From Ephydatia muelleri (lineage: Eukaryota > Porifera > Demospongiae > Spongillida > Spongillidae), in contig JABACO010000003.1 in NCBI GenBank assembly GCA_013339895.1, positions 393,635 to 457,634 on the forward strand: DNA of 64,000 nt. Direction: 5' to 3'. The notes beneath the pieces are model-generated. The model was not told the origin of the DNA and did not search any database. It saw nothing but the letters and a program-made list of their open reading frames with translations. The position numbers and the translations under genes are program-made. Shown piece by piece: positions 33,311 through 46,030 of this stretch (its first letter is position 1; the number at the start of each line of letters is the position of its first letter).

Positions 33311-34378
33311 AGGCTCAGCATCGCGAGCAAATGCCAGTGCTATCCTTGCAAGATCATTGCAAGTTACTGCTGACATTGACGCAATAGACTATTAATATGA
33401 TTGTATTTATTAACACTCGAAAACACTAACACTTAACATACATTTATTAAAATTAGTTATAAACTATATACAAATACTTAAAGTTAAACTTTAATAACGT
33501 AAATTAATCCTGTTCCACTGCATATTTCTTATCTTGCGCTACCTTACTTTACTCTAACCGTAATCATGAATAACTTTGATAATAAAAGGCTTTGAATATG
33601 TTGATATTTGACCCGCTTATAAAATCAAACTGAATTAATATTGATTACCTAACTACTATAATGTATGCAAAAAGAAATAAAGTGCCAAATTATATTAATT
33701 TGAAATTTTTGCCACGCCTGGTATATTGCATTTCTGTTTCAGAGCATACAGCATCCTGAGATTGAAGTGGTGGAGAACTTATTAGAGGACAAGAACATGA
33801 AAGAGGATGATGGAGGACGAGACAGTTACATATTATACTGAGAATATTAATGCATAGAATTTAAAAACCAATGCTTGTGGTTGATGCTCCTGGGAACGAG
33901 ACTTCTTCATAACTTCAATGGTACTGTACACCCTTTGCATGACATCTGTATGAACAAAAATCCATATGACACAACTATCTAAAAAATCCTCTGAAAGTTG
34001 GTGGTAGATGATTTGATGGCAATAGCCATCCGTGTAAAAATTAGGAAACATTATATGTTGTTCTTGTGATAAATATACCGGTAGGAATATTTACATTTCC
34101 TTATTATTAAACGGTTGTTTCCTTGCTTTTATACAGCTATTGCCTTCAAATCACATAACTACCAACTCTGTATTATTATTAGATAGTCACATACAAGTTT
34201 GATTAGTGGCCCATTTCATTGTCACCCACTTTTCTCCAAGTTTCATCCCACCAACAATCGATCATTTATGAAAGTGATGCCATTCTTATCAAAATAGTAA
34301 ATAATGCAAAGATTGCAGCATGTATAAATGATGCATGTAAACTGTTTATACCAACACACAAGTGAATAACTACACAAT
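33311..34378. other. No gene seen
   Basis: AT-rich DNA with short frames only. The part from about 34050 on probably holds the 3' untranslated region of the minus-strand gene that ends at 34379. Confidence 0.4.
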
Positions 34379-36256
34379 TCAACAACAACTGCATCGCAGT
34401 TCAAGTGGTTCTGAAGAAGAAACCATGATCTTTATCTTTTCCATGAAATCCCTCCACAGTGTCTCCTTGTCATTCCAGATTTCTGAATTGAATACTTTAA
34501 TGAAGTTTAAGATGTCCTCGTACTCCTGACCAAAATCAATTTCGTGCATCTGATGATAATCCACTTCATCAGGACAGAGTAAGATCCAGAATGCCATCCA
34601 GAACACTTGCAAATAATCAAGTTGCTCTAAAGTGTATGAACCATTATACATACAGCTGTTATAAATCTGCTCCTGCAAGGTTGATGTAATGGAGTCTTTG
34701 CAACGCTCCAAATCAATCAAAACAGCCTCAAATTTACCCTCTGGTGAGTTTCTCAGACATATATTTGGTAGATGAATATCTAAATGAGCCATATCATGGC
34801 TGTGAAGCTCATCAACAGCTGCCTTGACACTCTGAAGAAATTCAATAAGGCACTCTTTTGCAGTCTCCCTGGTGATGTGATGCAGTCCCCTAAACACATG
34901 GAATGCAGTGAAATATGCACCAGAAGATAATAGTACAAAGTAACTGCTGCAAAGAGAACATTGCACATGATATTTAGTCAAGTGATGCTCAATGATTGCA
35001 AGATGCGATAGCATGTTTGTTCGAGAAAATGATTTCAAGAATAAACTAGTTCCATCAAGGGTGTTGGACAATTTGAAGACAAGAGAGATGCTGCTATTGT
35101 ACTGCTCAATTGTAGTGGAGTCTACCTCCCAGTTGACGAAACTGCATGATCGTAATACTGATTCTAGATGAGCTTCAGGGACATACATGCCAAACATGCT
35201 TCTCAGCTTAGTTTTCTCCGATTCCCATGTTTCTGCTAAGAGCTGTACGACGTTGCATTTGAATTTATCTAATTCATTTTCGGACAAAGTAATGAACTTT
35301 GAGGGATTGTGCTTGATTTTAAGCAAGCCGTTCATTTGTTCTCTCTGCTTCTTTAGTACATTTTCAATGGCTGTCACAACATTCTCCTTCTCCAGAACTG
35401 TGTACATTATAACAAATCGTAATGCTTCAAAATTCCATTCAACAGTTACCTGAACAACGGCATTCAAACGTGATTTACTGATAACCGTTTTCTTCTTATT
35501 GGAAGTTTTTGCAGATACACATCTAGCTGCATTGATGTCCTCAAGGGATAAATTATTCACTGCTGGCACCAGTTCTTCTGCTTGTACCACATTCTCTTCT
35601 TTAACCTCATTCAGTGTAGCTCCACTTAATATTTCAGGTAAAGCAAATCCAATTACTATTTTCTCAGTACAACCATGTAATCTATTTAACTGTAAAAGAA
35701 GTATCAATTTAATTGCACACTGTTTTGCTGTGGCAAGAATATCTTTGGAATAGTATTGGGCAAGAAAGAAAGGAATATTCGTTTCTTGAACATGTGATAC
35801 ATCCACCTGTTCAACACTTGAATACGGATACACAGCGATATCTGTTGTCGAACTTAACCACGGTTGCAACCGAGTGGTGGCAAACATGTTGTGCTCTGGT
35901 ACTACAATGATGTCATGATTGGGACACACCACTCCTACCAGTTTATCTTTGTTAAGTACAGCCCTGGTGTTTATATCGTGGAACAGGTTTGCGATCCCAA
36001 ATGCAGCCTGCACTTCCTCTTCATCAGTTTTGCTGGATCCAGAAAAATCTAGTATGTCTGATAGTGAATATGGTCCTATTTCATTTAGCCGTTTCGTGCA
36101 CTCAGTGTAATTGGCTTCTTCTACAAATGTAAGCCCATCAAAGGGTTTATCATCTACACATAATTCAGAGGAAGGACGCAGTGTAGAACTTCCCATTGGG
36201 CCTGAACCGAAGTTCTTCATTGTAACAGGGTTTGTTCCCTTATTAAAAAAATACAA
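34379..36256 (-). CDS. Intronless protein with C-terminal kinase-like domain
   Basis: An uninterrupted 625-codon frame starts at MYFFNKGTNPVTMK. The C-terminal third is kinase-like: HLDIHLPNIC at residues 491-500 matches the HxDxxxxN catalytic loop, and LIDLER at 513-518 occupies the DFG position with Glu instead of Gly. The segment YTLEQLDYLQVFWMAFWILL fits the hydrophobic F-helix region. The N-terminal half (TDIAVYPYSS, then KQCAIKLILLLQLN and IVIGFALPE) could be a diverged PD-(D/E)XK-type fold, but key acidic residues are not evident. The architecture recalls Crinkler-type nuclease-kinase proteins, which is inference. Substrate and location are unknown. A decayed relative lies on the plus strand at 46800-47640. 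Confidence 0.72.
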   Translation of the reverse strand: MYFFNKGTNPVTMKNFGSGPMGSSTLRPSSELCVDDKPFDGLTFVEEANYTECTKRLNEIGPYSLSDILDFSGSSKTDEEEVQAAFGIANLFHDINTRAVLNKDKLVGVVCPNHDIIVVPEHNMFATTRLQPWLSSTTDIAVYPYSSVEQVDVSHVQETNIPFFLAQYYSKDILATAKQCAIKLILLLQLNRLHGCTEKIVIGFALPEILSGATLNEVKEENVVQAEELVPAVNNLSLEDINAARCVSAKTSNKKKTVISKSRLNAVVQVTVEWNFEALRFVIMYTVLEKENVVTAIENVLKKQREQMNGLLKIKHNPSKFITLSENELDKFKCNVVQLLAETWESEKTKLRSMFGMYVPEAHLESVLRSCSFVNWEVDSTTIEQYNSSISLVFKLSNTLDGTSLFLKSFSRTNMLSHLAIIEHHLTKYHVQCSLCSSYFVLLSSGAYFTAFHVFRGLHHITRETAKECLIEFLQSVKAAVDELHSHDMAHLDIHLPNICLRNSPEGKFEAVLIDLERCKDSITSTLQEQIYNSCMYNGSYTLEQLDYLQVFWMAFWILLCPDEVDYHQMHEIDFGQEYEDILNFIKVFNSEIWNDKETLWRDFMEKIKIMVSSSEPLELRCSCC

Positions 36257-37535
36257 TCACAATCAGTACAAATTAGTGCAAGGAATACAATGTACACTTG
36301 CAGCATGTTACTGCAGATTCCCCCTTACACGTACCTTTAATCATAACAACATTCAGTAGCAATTGATGCTAAATATATTAAAGCTCACTTCATTGGATGG
36401 GTGGGTCGAACGGTAATAGAGCAACATTCAGTTCTCTTCAACTAATTTATCCCTATCAAGACATAGAATTCAAACAAGTGCATTCTATGCTTTATATTAA
36501 AGTCCGCGACTACATTGAGGAAGAACATGTCAGCTATAAACATTGTAAAAATGAACCTTTGTGCCGCTCAACATCTAGCCAAAATTTTCAAGTGTATTGT
36601 GGGTGCTTTATATTTTTAGTTTGACAATTATTTTGTCCCACATCCATAAAATAAAACCATATTTGTAATACATTTAGTGTCTCTAATTTCACAAGATCTC
36701 AGTTTGTGCATGTAAGCCACTTGAATGTTTAGTTTTCAAAAGAATACTTCTTACGTTATTTGTCTCATTACTGGCGCTATCGTTAGACACGTCCGCCTTG
36801 TGTAAAAAAACACAACCCAATAAACTAATTGTGAGTCATTAAATTCACCGCAAATTGTGAGCCCTATTCATGCATATGTGCAAGCACGACCGTTCATTTG
36901 TGCCTTCCATTCAGCTTTGTTGAGCATGCCCTAAACTCTTTCGAGGGCGGAAGTCAATTATTAGATTTATTGCGTTGGGCGGCGCATTTTTTGAAAAGTT
37001 CACTCTTAATCGGTGTAGCTTTGTAACTCCTGCAATCATCCGTCACAGATTGTACCAAACGTTCTACTCTGGGGTAGATCACTGCCTAGAAAACACAACA
37101 GGTAATCGTTTTTGATGATTTCACTTCTGCAAAAGCTATCCGTTCGTGTCATACTTCGAAGGTTTGAAGTTGGTAACATGAAATTGGTTTGTGCATTGCT
37201 CCAAACCGGTTCTCTATTAGCACGTAAGTGTTTCACATACCAAAAGCACAATTTTTGTTGAAGAAATGCTGTCGTATGCTCGTCTTTCATAGGTAACTAA
37301 AAGATATTCCAAATGAAGCGGTTGCTGTAGAATTTGACATTGCTGATTACGCATACAATGATGAAATGTAAGTTGTAACACAATGAGTTACTGTAGGAAC
37401 GCTGTTGTAAGTTATTACACAGAGTAACTGTTAACTTTCCTCAATTTTGTTTGTACCATAGTTTTGTGTGGTACTGTTCAAAACATTGTTCTAGATGAAG
37501 AGGAACTTTGCATACTTTACACCTGTATTGCGTTG
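36257..37535. other. No gene seen
   Basis: Contains the upstream region of the 625-aa gene and AT-rich sequence. Frames at 36397-36624 and 37036-37290 show no domain. Confidence 0.4.
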
Positions 37536-37538
37536 TGA

Positions 37539-38110
37539 TCATTTTTTGCCTTGTGCTCTGCAGACTTTGCACCTGGGACGCCCACCGTATGGAGGATTCT
37601 CTCTATGACAGGATGTTCTGTAAGTCGTGGTTGGCAACTGTGGTGCAATGCTACAATGCTGAGCCTGCTGCTGTGTATGTTCTTCCAGGAGCCCTTTTGC
37701 CACAGCAATTCTGAATTCCATTTGGGTGAGTTGTTGTTTGTTGACACTGTTATACATTATATTGGAATTCACAAGTGCCAGGTCAATAAGGTGGAAAAAG
37801 ATACGCTTCCACCACTTGATTTGCCTATGGAAGTATCCACAGTACAATACCAGCTGGTCTGATAGGTCCACACCTCCCATATGTTTGTTGCACTCATCTA
37901 TCATCTGTGGCTTCTGGATAAACTCAACACCATCTCGTGCACCACGGGACGGTCTTTAGACATCTGCCATCGTGTCGTCATGTAAAGTGGACAGTAGTGT
38001 CACTGCTCTTTTGTCCATCCATTTTAGACATAGCACGCTGTCATCCACTACTGCTCTCTCACTGTACACCTCTCCTTTCTTCAACTTTATAACATCTATC
38101 AAAGAATTGT
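37539..38110 (-). pseudogene. piggyBac (PGBD4-like) transposase C-terminus
   Basis: DDSVLCLKWMDKRAVTLLST, a stop, then YN-type CNKHMGGVDLSDQLVLY and KWWKRIFFHLIDLALVNSN, ending RPRCKVCRAQGKK. HMGGVDxxDQ and KWWxxIFxHLIDxAxVN are piggyBac hallmarks, and the terminal C-x-x-C belongs to its cysteine-rich tail. The N-terminal catalytic part is missing because Gypsy sequence begins at about 38112. One in-frame stop (near 37940) confirms decay. Confidence 0.85.
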
Positions 38111-38114
38111 CTGC

Positions 38115-39882
38115 AAGGAAGGGGAGCAATGTTTAGCAGGGAGATGGAACATTGTGGCAGACAGGGAGAGCAGAAGGTATTCTGCCAAGATATGATCGAA
38201 GGGAAGATGGTGAAGGTGTTTCTCGATACAGGCTGCTCTTGGATGATGGTTCACCAAAACTTGGTTCCAGAACACAAATTGATAGAGGGAAAGGGGGAGT
38301 TGCAATTCGCTGTGCTCACGGGGACACGACATTCTACCCGCTGGCAGAAGTCAAGAGTTAAAATATCGGGCAGGGATTTCAAGGTTAAAGCCGCTGTTGC
38401 CGATAATCTACCAGTGCAATTGCTTCTAGGAACAGATGTCCCTCAGTTATTCAAGTTGCTCGGAAGTGAAGAACCTGAAATGGCCAACATAGATGATGTG
38501 TTGGTGGTGATGACAAGGGATAAAGCACAACAGCAGCTAGAAGAGAGAATCCAACAAAAGGAAAAGGAGATCGCGTCGGGCAGTAAACCCCACGATTCAG
38601 AGCTGGTGGAGGTAAAGGCAAATGTGGACGGAACTGGACCAAAGAAGGGTGCCGGGGATCCAAGTTGTGGACTCGGACACCCAGTATCAGGGGAGGAGTT
38701 GAAAACCCTCCAGAAACAGAACGAAACTTTAGCTGAGGTGTGGTAAGCCGCAGAGAAAGCACTGGAACAGAATGAAACTGGATATTTCAAGGAGGACGGC
38801 GTATTGTACAGAAGATGGGTGCCAACTGACTGACAGGAGCAGAGTATCGAGCAGCTGGTACTTCTGAAGCGCTGCCGGGGAACGGTGTTGGAGATGGCTC
38901 ACGAGATTCCCATATCAGGGCACGAAGGCAAAGAGAAGACAAGGCAGAGGGTGTACGAAGATTTTTCTGGCCTTCAGTGTTCAAGGACATTGAAGATTAC
39001 TGTAGGAGTTGTCGGATTTGCCAGAAAACTACCCAAAGCGTTGGAACGAGAGCGCCACTGATTCCATTGCCCATTATCAGTGAACTGTTTAGCCGGATGG
39101 CTATGGACATAGTAGATCCTCTACCCAGAAGCCGAAGTGGTAATCGCCACGTGTTGATGATGTGCGATTATGCAATAAGATACCCCGAAGCTATACCGCT
39201 GAAAACCATTGATGCAAAGCATATAGCCAAAAAGATGATCGAGATATTTGCTAGGGTAGGTGTACCGCGAGAAATCCTGACGGAAGAGGGAAGCAACTTC
39301 GTGTCACAGTTGCTAGCGGTGTTGGAACAGGCTACTTCAAGTGAAGCCTATCCAGACCAGTCCATACCATCTACAAATGGATGGACTGGTCGAGCGTTTT
39401 AACAAGGCCAAGATGGCGTCAGAGGATGGAAAGGATTGGGATAGGATGATTCCCTACCTTCTATTTGCCAACAGGGAGGTGCCTCAGTCGTCGACAAGCT
39501 TCTCTCCTTTCGAGCTACTTTACGGTCGGGATGTTCAAGGACCACTTGACATCCTTAAAGAGACCTGGGAAGCGGATCAGAAATCGGAGGAGAGCGTCGT
39601 GAGTTATGTAATGTAAATGCAACAGAAATTAAAAGAGATGGCCGAGTGTGTGAAGGAGAACATGTTAGAAAACAAGACAAGCAGAAACGATGGTATGATG
39701 TAAAGACGAGGTTGAGGGAGTTCAAGGCTGGCGAACCAGTGTTGGTGCTGTTACCCACAAGTACGAGTAAGTTATTGGCTCAATGGCAGGGGCCATATCA
39801 GGTGTTGGAGCGTATGGGTCATGTGACCTATCTAGTCAACATGTTTGATAAAAAGAAGAGATCGCCAAAAACCATTTAAAAG
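38115..39882 (+). pseudogene. Gypsy-like pol fragment: protease then integrase
   Basis: An aspartic protease (VKVFLDTGCSWMMVHQNLVP, VQLLLGTDVPQLF) is followed by a linker. The integrase zinc domain comes next (EIPISGHEGKEKTRQRV and CRSCRICQKT), then the core (MAMDIVDPLPRSRSGN, EILTEEGSNFVSQLL, QMDGLVERFNKA) and a C-terminal segment (AGEPVLVLLPTSTSKLLAQW, GHVTYLVNMFDKKKR). No reverse transcriptase lies between protease and integrase. This is the Gmr1-like order (protease-integrase-RT-RNase H) with the 3' half lost after 39879. Stops near 38744 and 38832 and frame changes near 38960 and 39350 disable it. Confidence 0.82.
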
Positions 39883-39949
39883 TATAATATTTTCATTACG
39901 AATTTTTTTCGCAATTGTGCGTGAAGCGTCAACATGAAACATGAAAGGA

Positions 39950-40072
39950 TTAACATTGGCAGTCAGAATTGAAAAATTGTCGAACAAATTTTTTCTTAGG
40001 GATCGCGAGGCCCCCCTTTTGCCGCGAGGCCGGGGGTAGCTTACCCCCCTGCCCCCCCTCTCAACGGCACTG
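39950..40072 (-). mobile_element. hAT-like terminus
   Basis: Read from 40072 on the minus strand: CAGTGCCGTTGAGAGGGGGG, then GGGGGGTAAGCTACCCCC. This is a typical hAT end with a G-rich subterminal region. No partner end was located. Confidence 0.45.
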
Positions 40073-41915
40073 GCAAGCAGAACTCAAACTGTGTCCCGGG
40101 TTCGAATCTGACTGCGCGATTTGGTGTAAGGTGCAACGCTGCAGTTATGTACCAACGATCAGCGCAATCCGTTGCGAAGCAGCGGAGAAATTGGCTAAAA
40201 ACCATGTGTTTGGAGCAATAAAAGAGTGCGGGGTCGAAAATAACGTGGCACATTTCATTTTCAATGGCACTTATTGCCAGATGGCTAGTAAAGCTTATTC
40301 CGTTTTCAGATTACGGATATCTCATACCACCAGGTTACGAAAATCAAGAGAATGGTAAAATTGCAGAAATTTTTTAAGACTGATCAAATGTCACGTTACG
40401 CACTGTAGTAGATCAGTATAGTTGTCAAGCGAAGAGGTCAGGCCCTGGGGAGAAAGAAAGATGAGAAACAAAAAACAACAACAACAAAAAACAAACTAAC
40501 TAACAGAATGGCACCCTACATCTGACACAGGTGTAGGGAATAACCACAGCGAAACCATTACATTGAGATGGTAACGTCTCATCACGTGACCTTACCCGTC
40601 ACTCAGATGTAGGCGGATACCGTTGATATCAATACCTACCGTCCGTCTGTGGACGGAGAGTGGACGGCAACGTCCTTCCCCTCCGTCGCTCTGTCACGTC
40701 TTTAAACGTTATAATCCGTCAGTCCGGGAAATCCACGGTTAAAGGCGGTTCGCTTTTTACCGCATCGTACCGTCAGTATTTAAGGTTGGATTTCTGGCTA
40801 CCGGTACTACAGCGGTACCGCTTCTACTTTCTATCCATGCAGCTTTATCGTATACGTGCACCATCCCATTCACTTTTCTCAGGGTTAGTTCTTCAAAAAA
40901 CCATATACAAATACAAATGCATATAAAAAGGAAGAGCAAGTGTCAGTTTTGCTTGGTCTCCACATTAGGCAAAAAGCCGGATTCCGTTCTGTTGAAAGAT
41001 AATTATGTATAACATCAATCATGAATGCATGAACCACAGAAGTACTTGCTTACACATTTGCGCCGGTATTGACAATCTGCATGCGCGCGATGACACTGGC
41101 ACAAACGTGGAGCCACTCACGTCATCAAACGTTCATCTTGTGTAAAAAGTCACAGATGAGAAAAAAAGTGACCCTTGTACATACCTCATTGCGTTCCAAA
41201 GCCAAAAAAAATAAAGGTGGCTGGGTAGAGGAAATACAATTAAATAACGTACCAATAATACGTTACACCTACTAAATTTAATATGTGTTCGCGTTACAAC
41301 CTATTCCTGTAGATGGAAGAAAAGTGGTTGTGATATCTTCGACACCCCAAAAATGGCACTTACGCAGCACTCATGTCTTATCATCAGTATGTGGCGAATC
41401 AACAAGTTTATTCGGATCCATAAGTTCCACGCCAATCTTTGAGCCTGAAAGTTGCTATAGAGGAGGACAAAGGCCGATAGCGAAACGCTTACCACATCGT
41501 GCTCTTTGCTGCGCTGATGCACGTTATACTTTGGCGCCAAAATAGGTTGCGATAATATAGGTAACATCCATCGGCTACACCACTGTTTCCCCGCCAAAAG
41601 CCTATTATTAATAGTCACGTGAATTGGTCAAGGGACAGTTATAGTTGAATTAATCAGCAACTGTCAATCAATTGCATTTAGCGAGCTTATACCGCTTGTT
41701 ATTGGTATGCGATGTATTGCCATGGCAATGAGGTAACAGTCCAGTACATGTATGTGCGATTTAAATCTTTTATCAGCCTTGAAATTGGTCCAATACAAGA
41801 ATGCAGAACATACAACATGTACATGGAATCAGTTTTAGTTTGAGTGAGGATGGAAGACATAATCCTTTATCCCTACACATGTAAAGAATGAACGAAGTAC
41901 TTCTATAATGTTGCA
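40073..41915. other. No gene seen
   Basis: No frame has recognisable protein character. The segments near 40600-40830 contain repeated short words around TCCGTC and TACCGT that also occur near 46380-46510, which suggests an uncharacterised dispersed element. Confidence 0.35.
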
Positions 41916-41919
41916 CCCA

Positions 41920-43866
41920 GCCACACACGTCACACAAACAGGCACACATCACACACAGGCACACATCACACAAGGCATACATCACACATAGGCACACATC
42001 ACACAGAGGCACACATCACACAGGATACATAACACAGAGGCACCATCACACAGGTACACATCACACAGGCACACATATGCATCACACAGAGGCACACATC
42101 ACAGAGGCACTCATCACTAAGGCTACAAACACACACAGGCACACATCACACACAGGCACACATCACACCAACAGGCAAACATCACACAGGCACACATCAT
42201 ACAGGCACATATATCACACAGGCACACATCAACAGACACACATCACACACAGGCATACATCACACACAGGCACACATCACACAAACAGGCACACATCACA
42301 CACAGGCATACATCACACATAGGCACAAATGACACACAGGCACAAATCACAAAGGCATACATAATAAAGAGGTACACATCACACATAGGACACATCACAC
42401 ATCACACAGGCACACATCACACACAGAGGCACACATCACACAGGCACACATAACACAGAAGCACCATCACACAGGTACACATCACACAGACACACATCAC
42501 ACACAGGCACACATCATCACACAAACAGACACACATCACACACAGGCATACATCACGCACAGACACAAATGACACACAGGCACAAATCACACAGGCACAC
42601 ATCACACATAGGCACAAATCACACATCACACAGGCATACACAGAGGCACACATCACACAGGCACATGTCACACACACACACATCACACATAGACACTCAT
42701 CACTAAGGTTACATATCACACAGAGGTACACATCACACACATGCACACATCACACATATGCACACATCACACAGGCACATATCACACACAAGTTACACAT
42801 ATTGGCACACATTACAGACAGGCACACATCACACAGAGGTATGCACACAGACATACATAGCACACAGCCACACATCACACACAGACACACATCACATATA
42901 GGCACACATCACTATGGCTACAGGCACACATGACACATAGGCACATATCACACACAGGCACACATCACACACAGGTTACACATATTGGCACACATCACAC
43001 ATAGGCACACATCACACAGAGGCACACATCACACAGAGGCATGTGTATATCACACACAGGCACACATCACACGCAGGCATACATCACACACAGCCACATC
43101 ACACACAGCCACATCACACAGGCACACATTGCACATAGGCACACATCACACAGGCACACATCACACATCTCACACAGGCACAGGCACACATCACATAGGC
43201 ACACATCACACACAGGCACACATCACACACAGGCACACATCACACACAGGCACACATCACACACACAGGCACACATCACACAGAGGCACACATCACACAC
43301 AGAGGCACACATCACACACAGCCACACATCACACACAGGCACTCATCACTAAGGTTACACATCACACACAAGCACACATCACACACAAGTTACACATTGG
43401 CACACATCACACACAAGGACACATCATAAACAGAGGAACACATCACACAGGCACTCATCACTAAGGCTACACATTACAGAGGCAAACATCACACACGGGC
43501 ACTCATCACACACAGCAATACATCACACAGAGGCAAGTGCACATTACTCAGAGGCATACATCACGCACAGAGCCTAGGCACACATAACACAGAGGCACAC
43601 ATAACACTTAGGCACGTGTTCATCACAAATCACACACAGGAACACATCACACAGAGGCATGTGTACAGCACACACAGGCTACACATATTGGCACACATTA
43701 CACACAGGGACACATGTATCATAAACAGAGGCGCATATCACACAGAGGCACTCATCACTAACACAGAGGCACACATTGACACAGAGGCACACATCAAGAC
43801 ACAGGCACACATACACAGTGGCACACATCTCACACAGAGGCACACATCACATACACACACAGGCAG
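41920..43866. repeat. CACACA-GGCACACATCA minisatellite, about 1.95 kb
   Basis: Irregular tandem units around CACACATCACACACAGG, roughly 13-18 bp each, fill the interval. Variants with AGAGG, TTACACATATTGG and CACTCATCACTAAGG recur at longer spacing. Long His/Thr-rich frames across it are composition artefacts. Confidence 0.92.
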
Positions 43867-44406
43867 CTGGTGCCATTTATAGTTATGGAGTCCTTGCTGT
43901 AAAGATTTTTTATTTGATGACGAATCTGACTCAGAGCCGGAGAGGTATTCTATATGCTCTCCTGTCTGCCATAGTACCGGTACCCGGTACGTCTGTATAA
44001 TAAAAAAGGATACAATTAGCTGCTAAAGCTACCACTCAGCACTAGCTATATCTCGCGAATCGAGTATACGCATATGCAGCTGCGCATATACATACATAAT
44101 CGGTGCACGTGTATGATATACGCAGGGCCCGATTAACCATAGGGGCATGGTGGTCAGTTGCCCATGGGCCTCCACAAATAGGGGGCCTCCACAAAAAAAT
44201 TATTTGAACAAAGATCCCCTATTACCCTGTCCATCTTCATAGTCACTAGTCTAGGGCCGGTCAGATCCTTCTTCAGGTGATGGGAATGGCAAGCGTTTCA
44301 GTTTTTTATAGTCATTTTCGGTTTAGTAGGTTTCCTCACGTGATTATACTATTGCGTCATTCTTGGTTATTTTTGAAGGATATTCTGCCGGGACGCTGCA
44401 TTGAAG

Positions 44407-45231
44407 CATAGATAATATAGTAGTATATGGAACGTTCTATACGAAAATGGGTCTTGTGGATTTTATATTATAACATAAAATTTAAATTGATATATCTTCC
44501 GAAATATTAACGCTATCGGGTTCCTATTTGTAACACACCATACCACACCATTACTATATGTGAAAATCCATTTTGGTGTCTTACACATGCGGGGTACCGA
44601 CGTTACAAGGTCCGATACCCCATAGGGTTCAAAACGGCCACATCTTCAGGTAGGAGTGTCCAAATCTGTTCAAAATAGGTACCTATGTAGAAGGGTCCTA
44701 CCGCTATTGATTTGTTCTGTTCGTTAATTTTTGCTTTATCCGTTATGGAGATACAAGTGTGCAAAGAAATTGCATATTTCTCGGGCGTTACGCGCCATTA
44801 ACGTATTACGACTGGTTTCAAGGCCGTCCTCGTAATACGTTAATGGCGCGTAACGCCCGGGAAATATGCAATTTCTTTGCACACTTGTATCTCCATAACG
44901 GATAAAGCAAAAATTAACGAACAGAACAAATCAATAGCGGTAGGACCCTTCTACATAGGTACCTATTGTGAACCGATTTGGACACTCCTACCTGAAGATG
45001 TGGCCGTTTTGAACCCTACGGGGTATCGGACCTTGTAACGTCGGTACCCCGCATGTGTAAGACACCAAAATGGATTTTCACATATAGTAATGGTGTGGTA
45101 TGGTGTGTTACAAATAGGAACCCGATAGCGTTAATATTTCGGAAGATATATCAATTTAAATTTTATGTTATAAAATAAAATCCACAAGACCCATTTTCGT
45201 ATAGAACGTTCCATATATTATATTATCTATG
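44407..45231. mobile_element. 825-bp foldback element nested in the hAT
   Basis: The arms 44407-44811 and 44830-45231 are complementary over about 400 bp with few mismatches around an 18-base loop. The outer ends are CATAGATAATATA and its complement. ATTGAAG flanks it on both sides (44400-44406 and 45232-45238), a 7-bp duplication. It encodes nothing. A solo arm of the same family is at 17856-18080. Confidence 0.93.
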
Positions 45232-45730
45232 ATTGAAGGTATGTGTTGAACGGCCTTGTGTCTCGTAGTTCTCGTGGTGTTTGTTTTTTGAGTTTCGCTT
45301 TTACTAGGAAGTTGCTCGGTGAAGGGTTTTTCATTAGGGCGATACGGGGAGGTGTTGGGAAGAGTTCGTTTAAGAGCGCACTTTGTTTAACATCTTCCCA
45401 GATTTTAGAGATTTTTTTACTGACCTTTGGGATATGGGTATTGTAGGTAAGGAGTCTAAGGACGGATCAATCCGGTGGGCGTGTTTTCTTGTAGCTGTTT
45501 CAGTGTTGTTTTACGTATAACGCATGTCTATCTTCGTTCTGATGAAAGGTTTAATATTTTTTTGGTCATACTATGACAAAAAAACCCCCATTAAACCATT
45601 ATTCATCGAGTATAACCTCAACCGGAAGTCGGTATTCAGTATTTCCTAATCTTCTATTACTACGTCAACTGAAATGATTTTGTCCAAATCTAATTTTATC
45701 CAAAAATCAATTTTCTGCTCTTTTTTAAGC

Positions 45731-46030
45731 ATGAGTGGAAGCCAGCAGCAAGACAGACACAAGGGTGTAAGGACTTTTCAAAGTGAGGCTACAAAGAGAA
45801 GCTGGCCAAAGAGAAGAAGGAAAGGAAATCAGAACTATTATCAAAGATGTCAAAAATGACAGATTTCATGAGCATTATATCTCAGCCTTCATCCATGGCC
45901 ACGTCATCAGAGCAAACAACTGTGGAAGAACTAACACAATTGCCAACAAATATGCCAGACAGTAAAGATACTGAAGAATCCATGCATGTGTCACCAGGTT
46001 TAGGTTTTGTAAGTGATATGTGTGTTTGTA
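45731..46030 (+). pseudogene. hAT transposase N-terminal remnant
   Basis: MSGSQQQDRHKGVRTFQSEA reads into a lysine/arginine-rich segment, then after a frame change MTDFMSIISQPSSMATSSE and a Ser/Thr/Glu-rich stretch. The pattern (basic run, then TDFF-like motif before a disordered acidic region) matches the N-terminus of ZMYM-like hAT proteins. It lies inside the 44123-46162 element. Confidence 0.55.

Noticed and set aside
40068-40140. Possible tRNA (GGGTTCGAATCTGACT resembles a T arm)
   Set aside because: No A box at the right distance and no cloverleaf stems; it follows a hAT terminus.
41905-43866. CRISPR-like array
   Set aside because: Units are short, irregular and contiguous, with no unique spacers, and the DNA is clearly animal nuclear.
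42077-43882. His/Thr-rich frames across the CACACA repeat
   Set aside because: Every frame is a translation of the minisatellite unit, with stops only where the repeat is interrupted.
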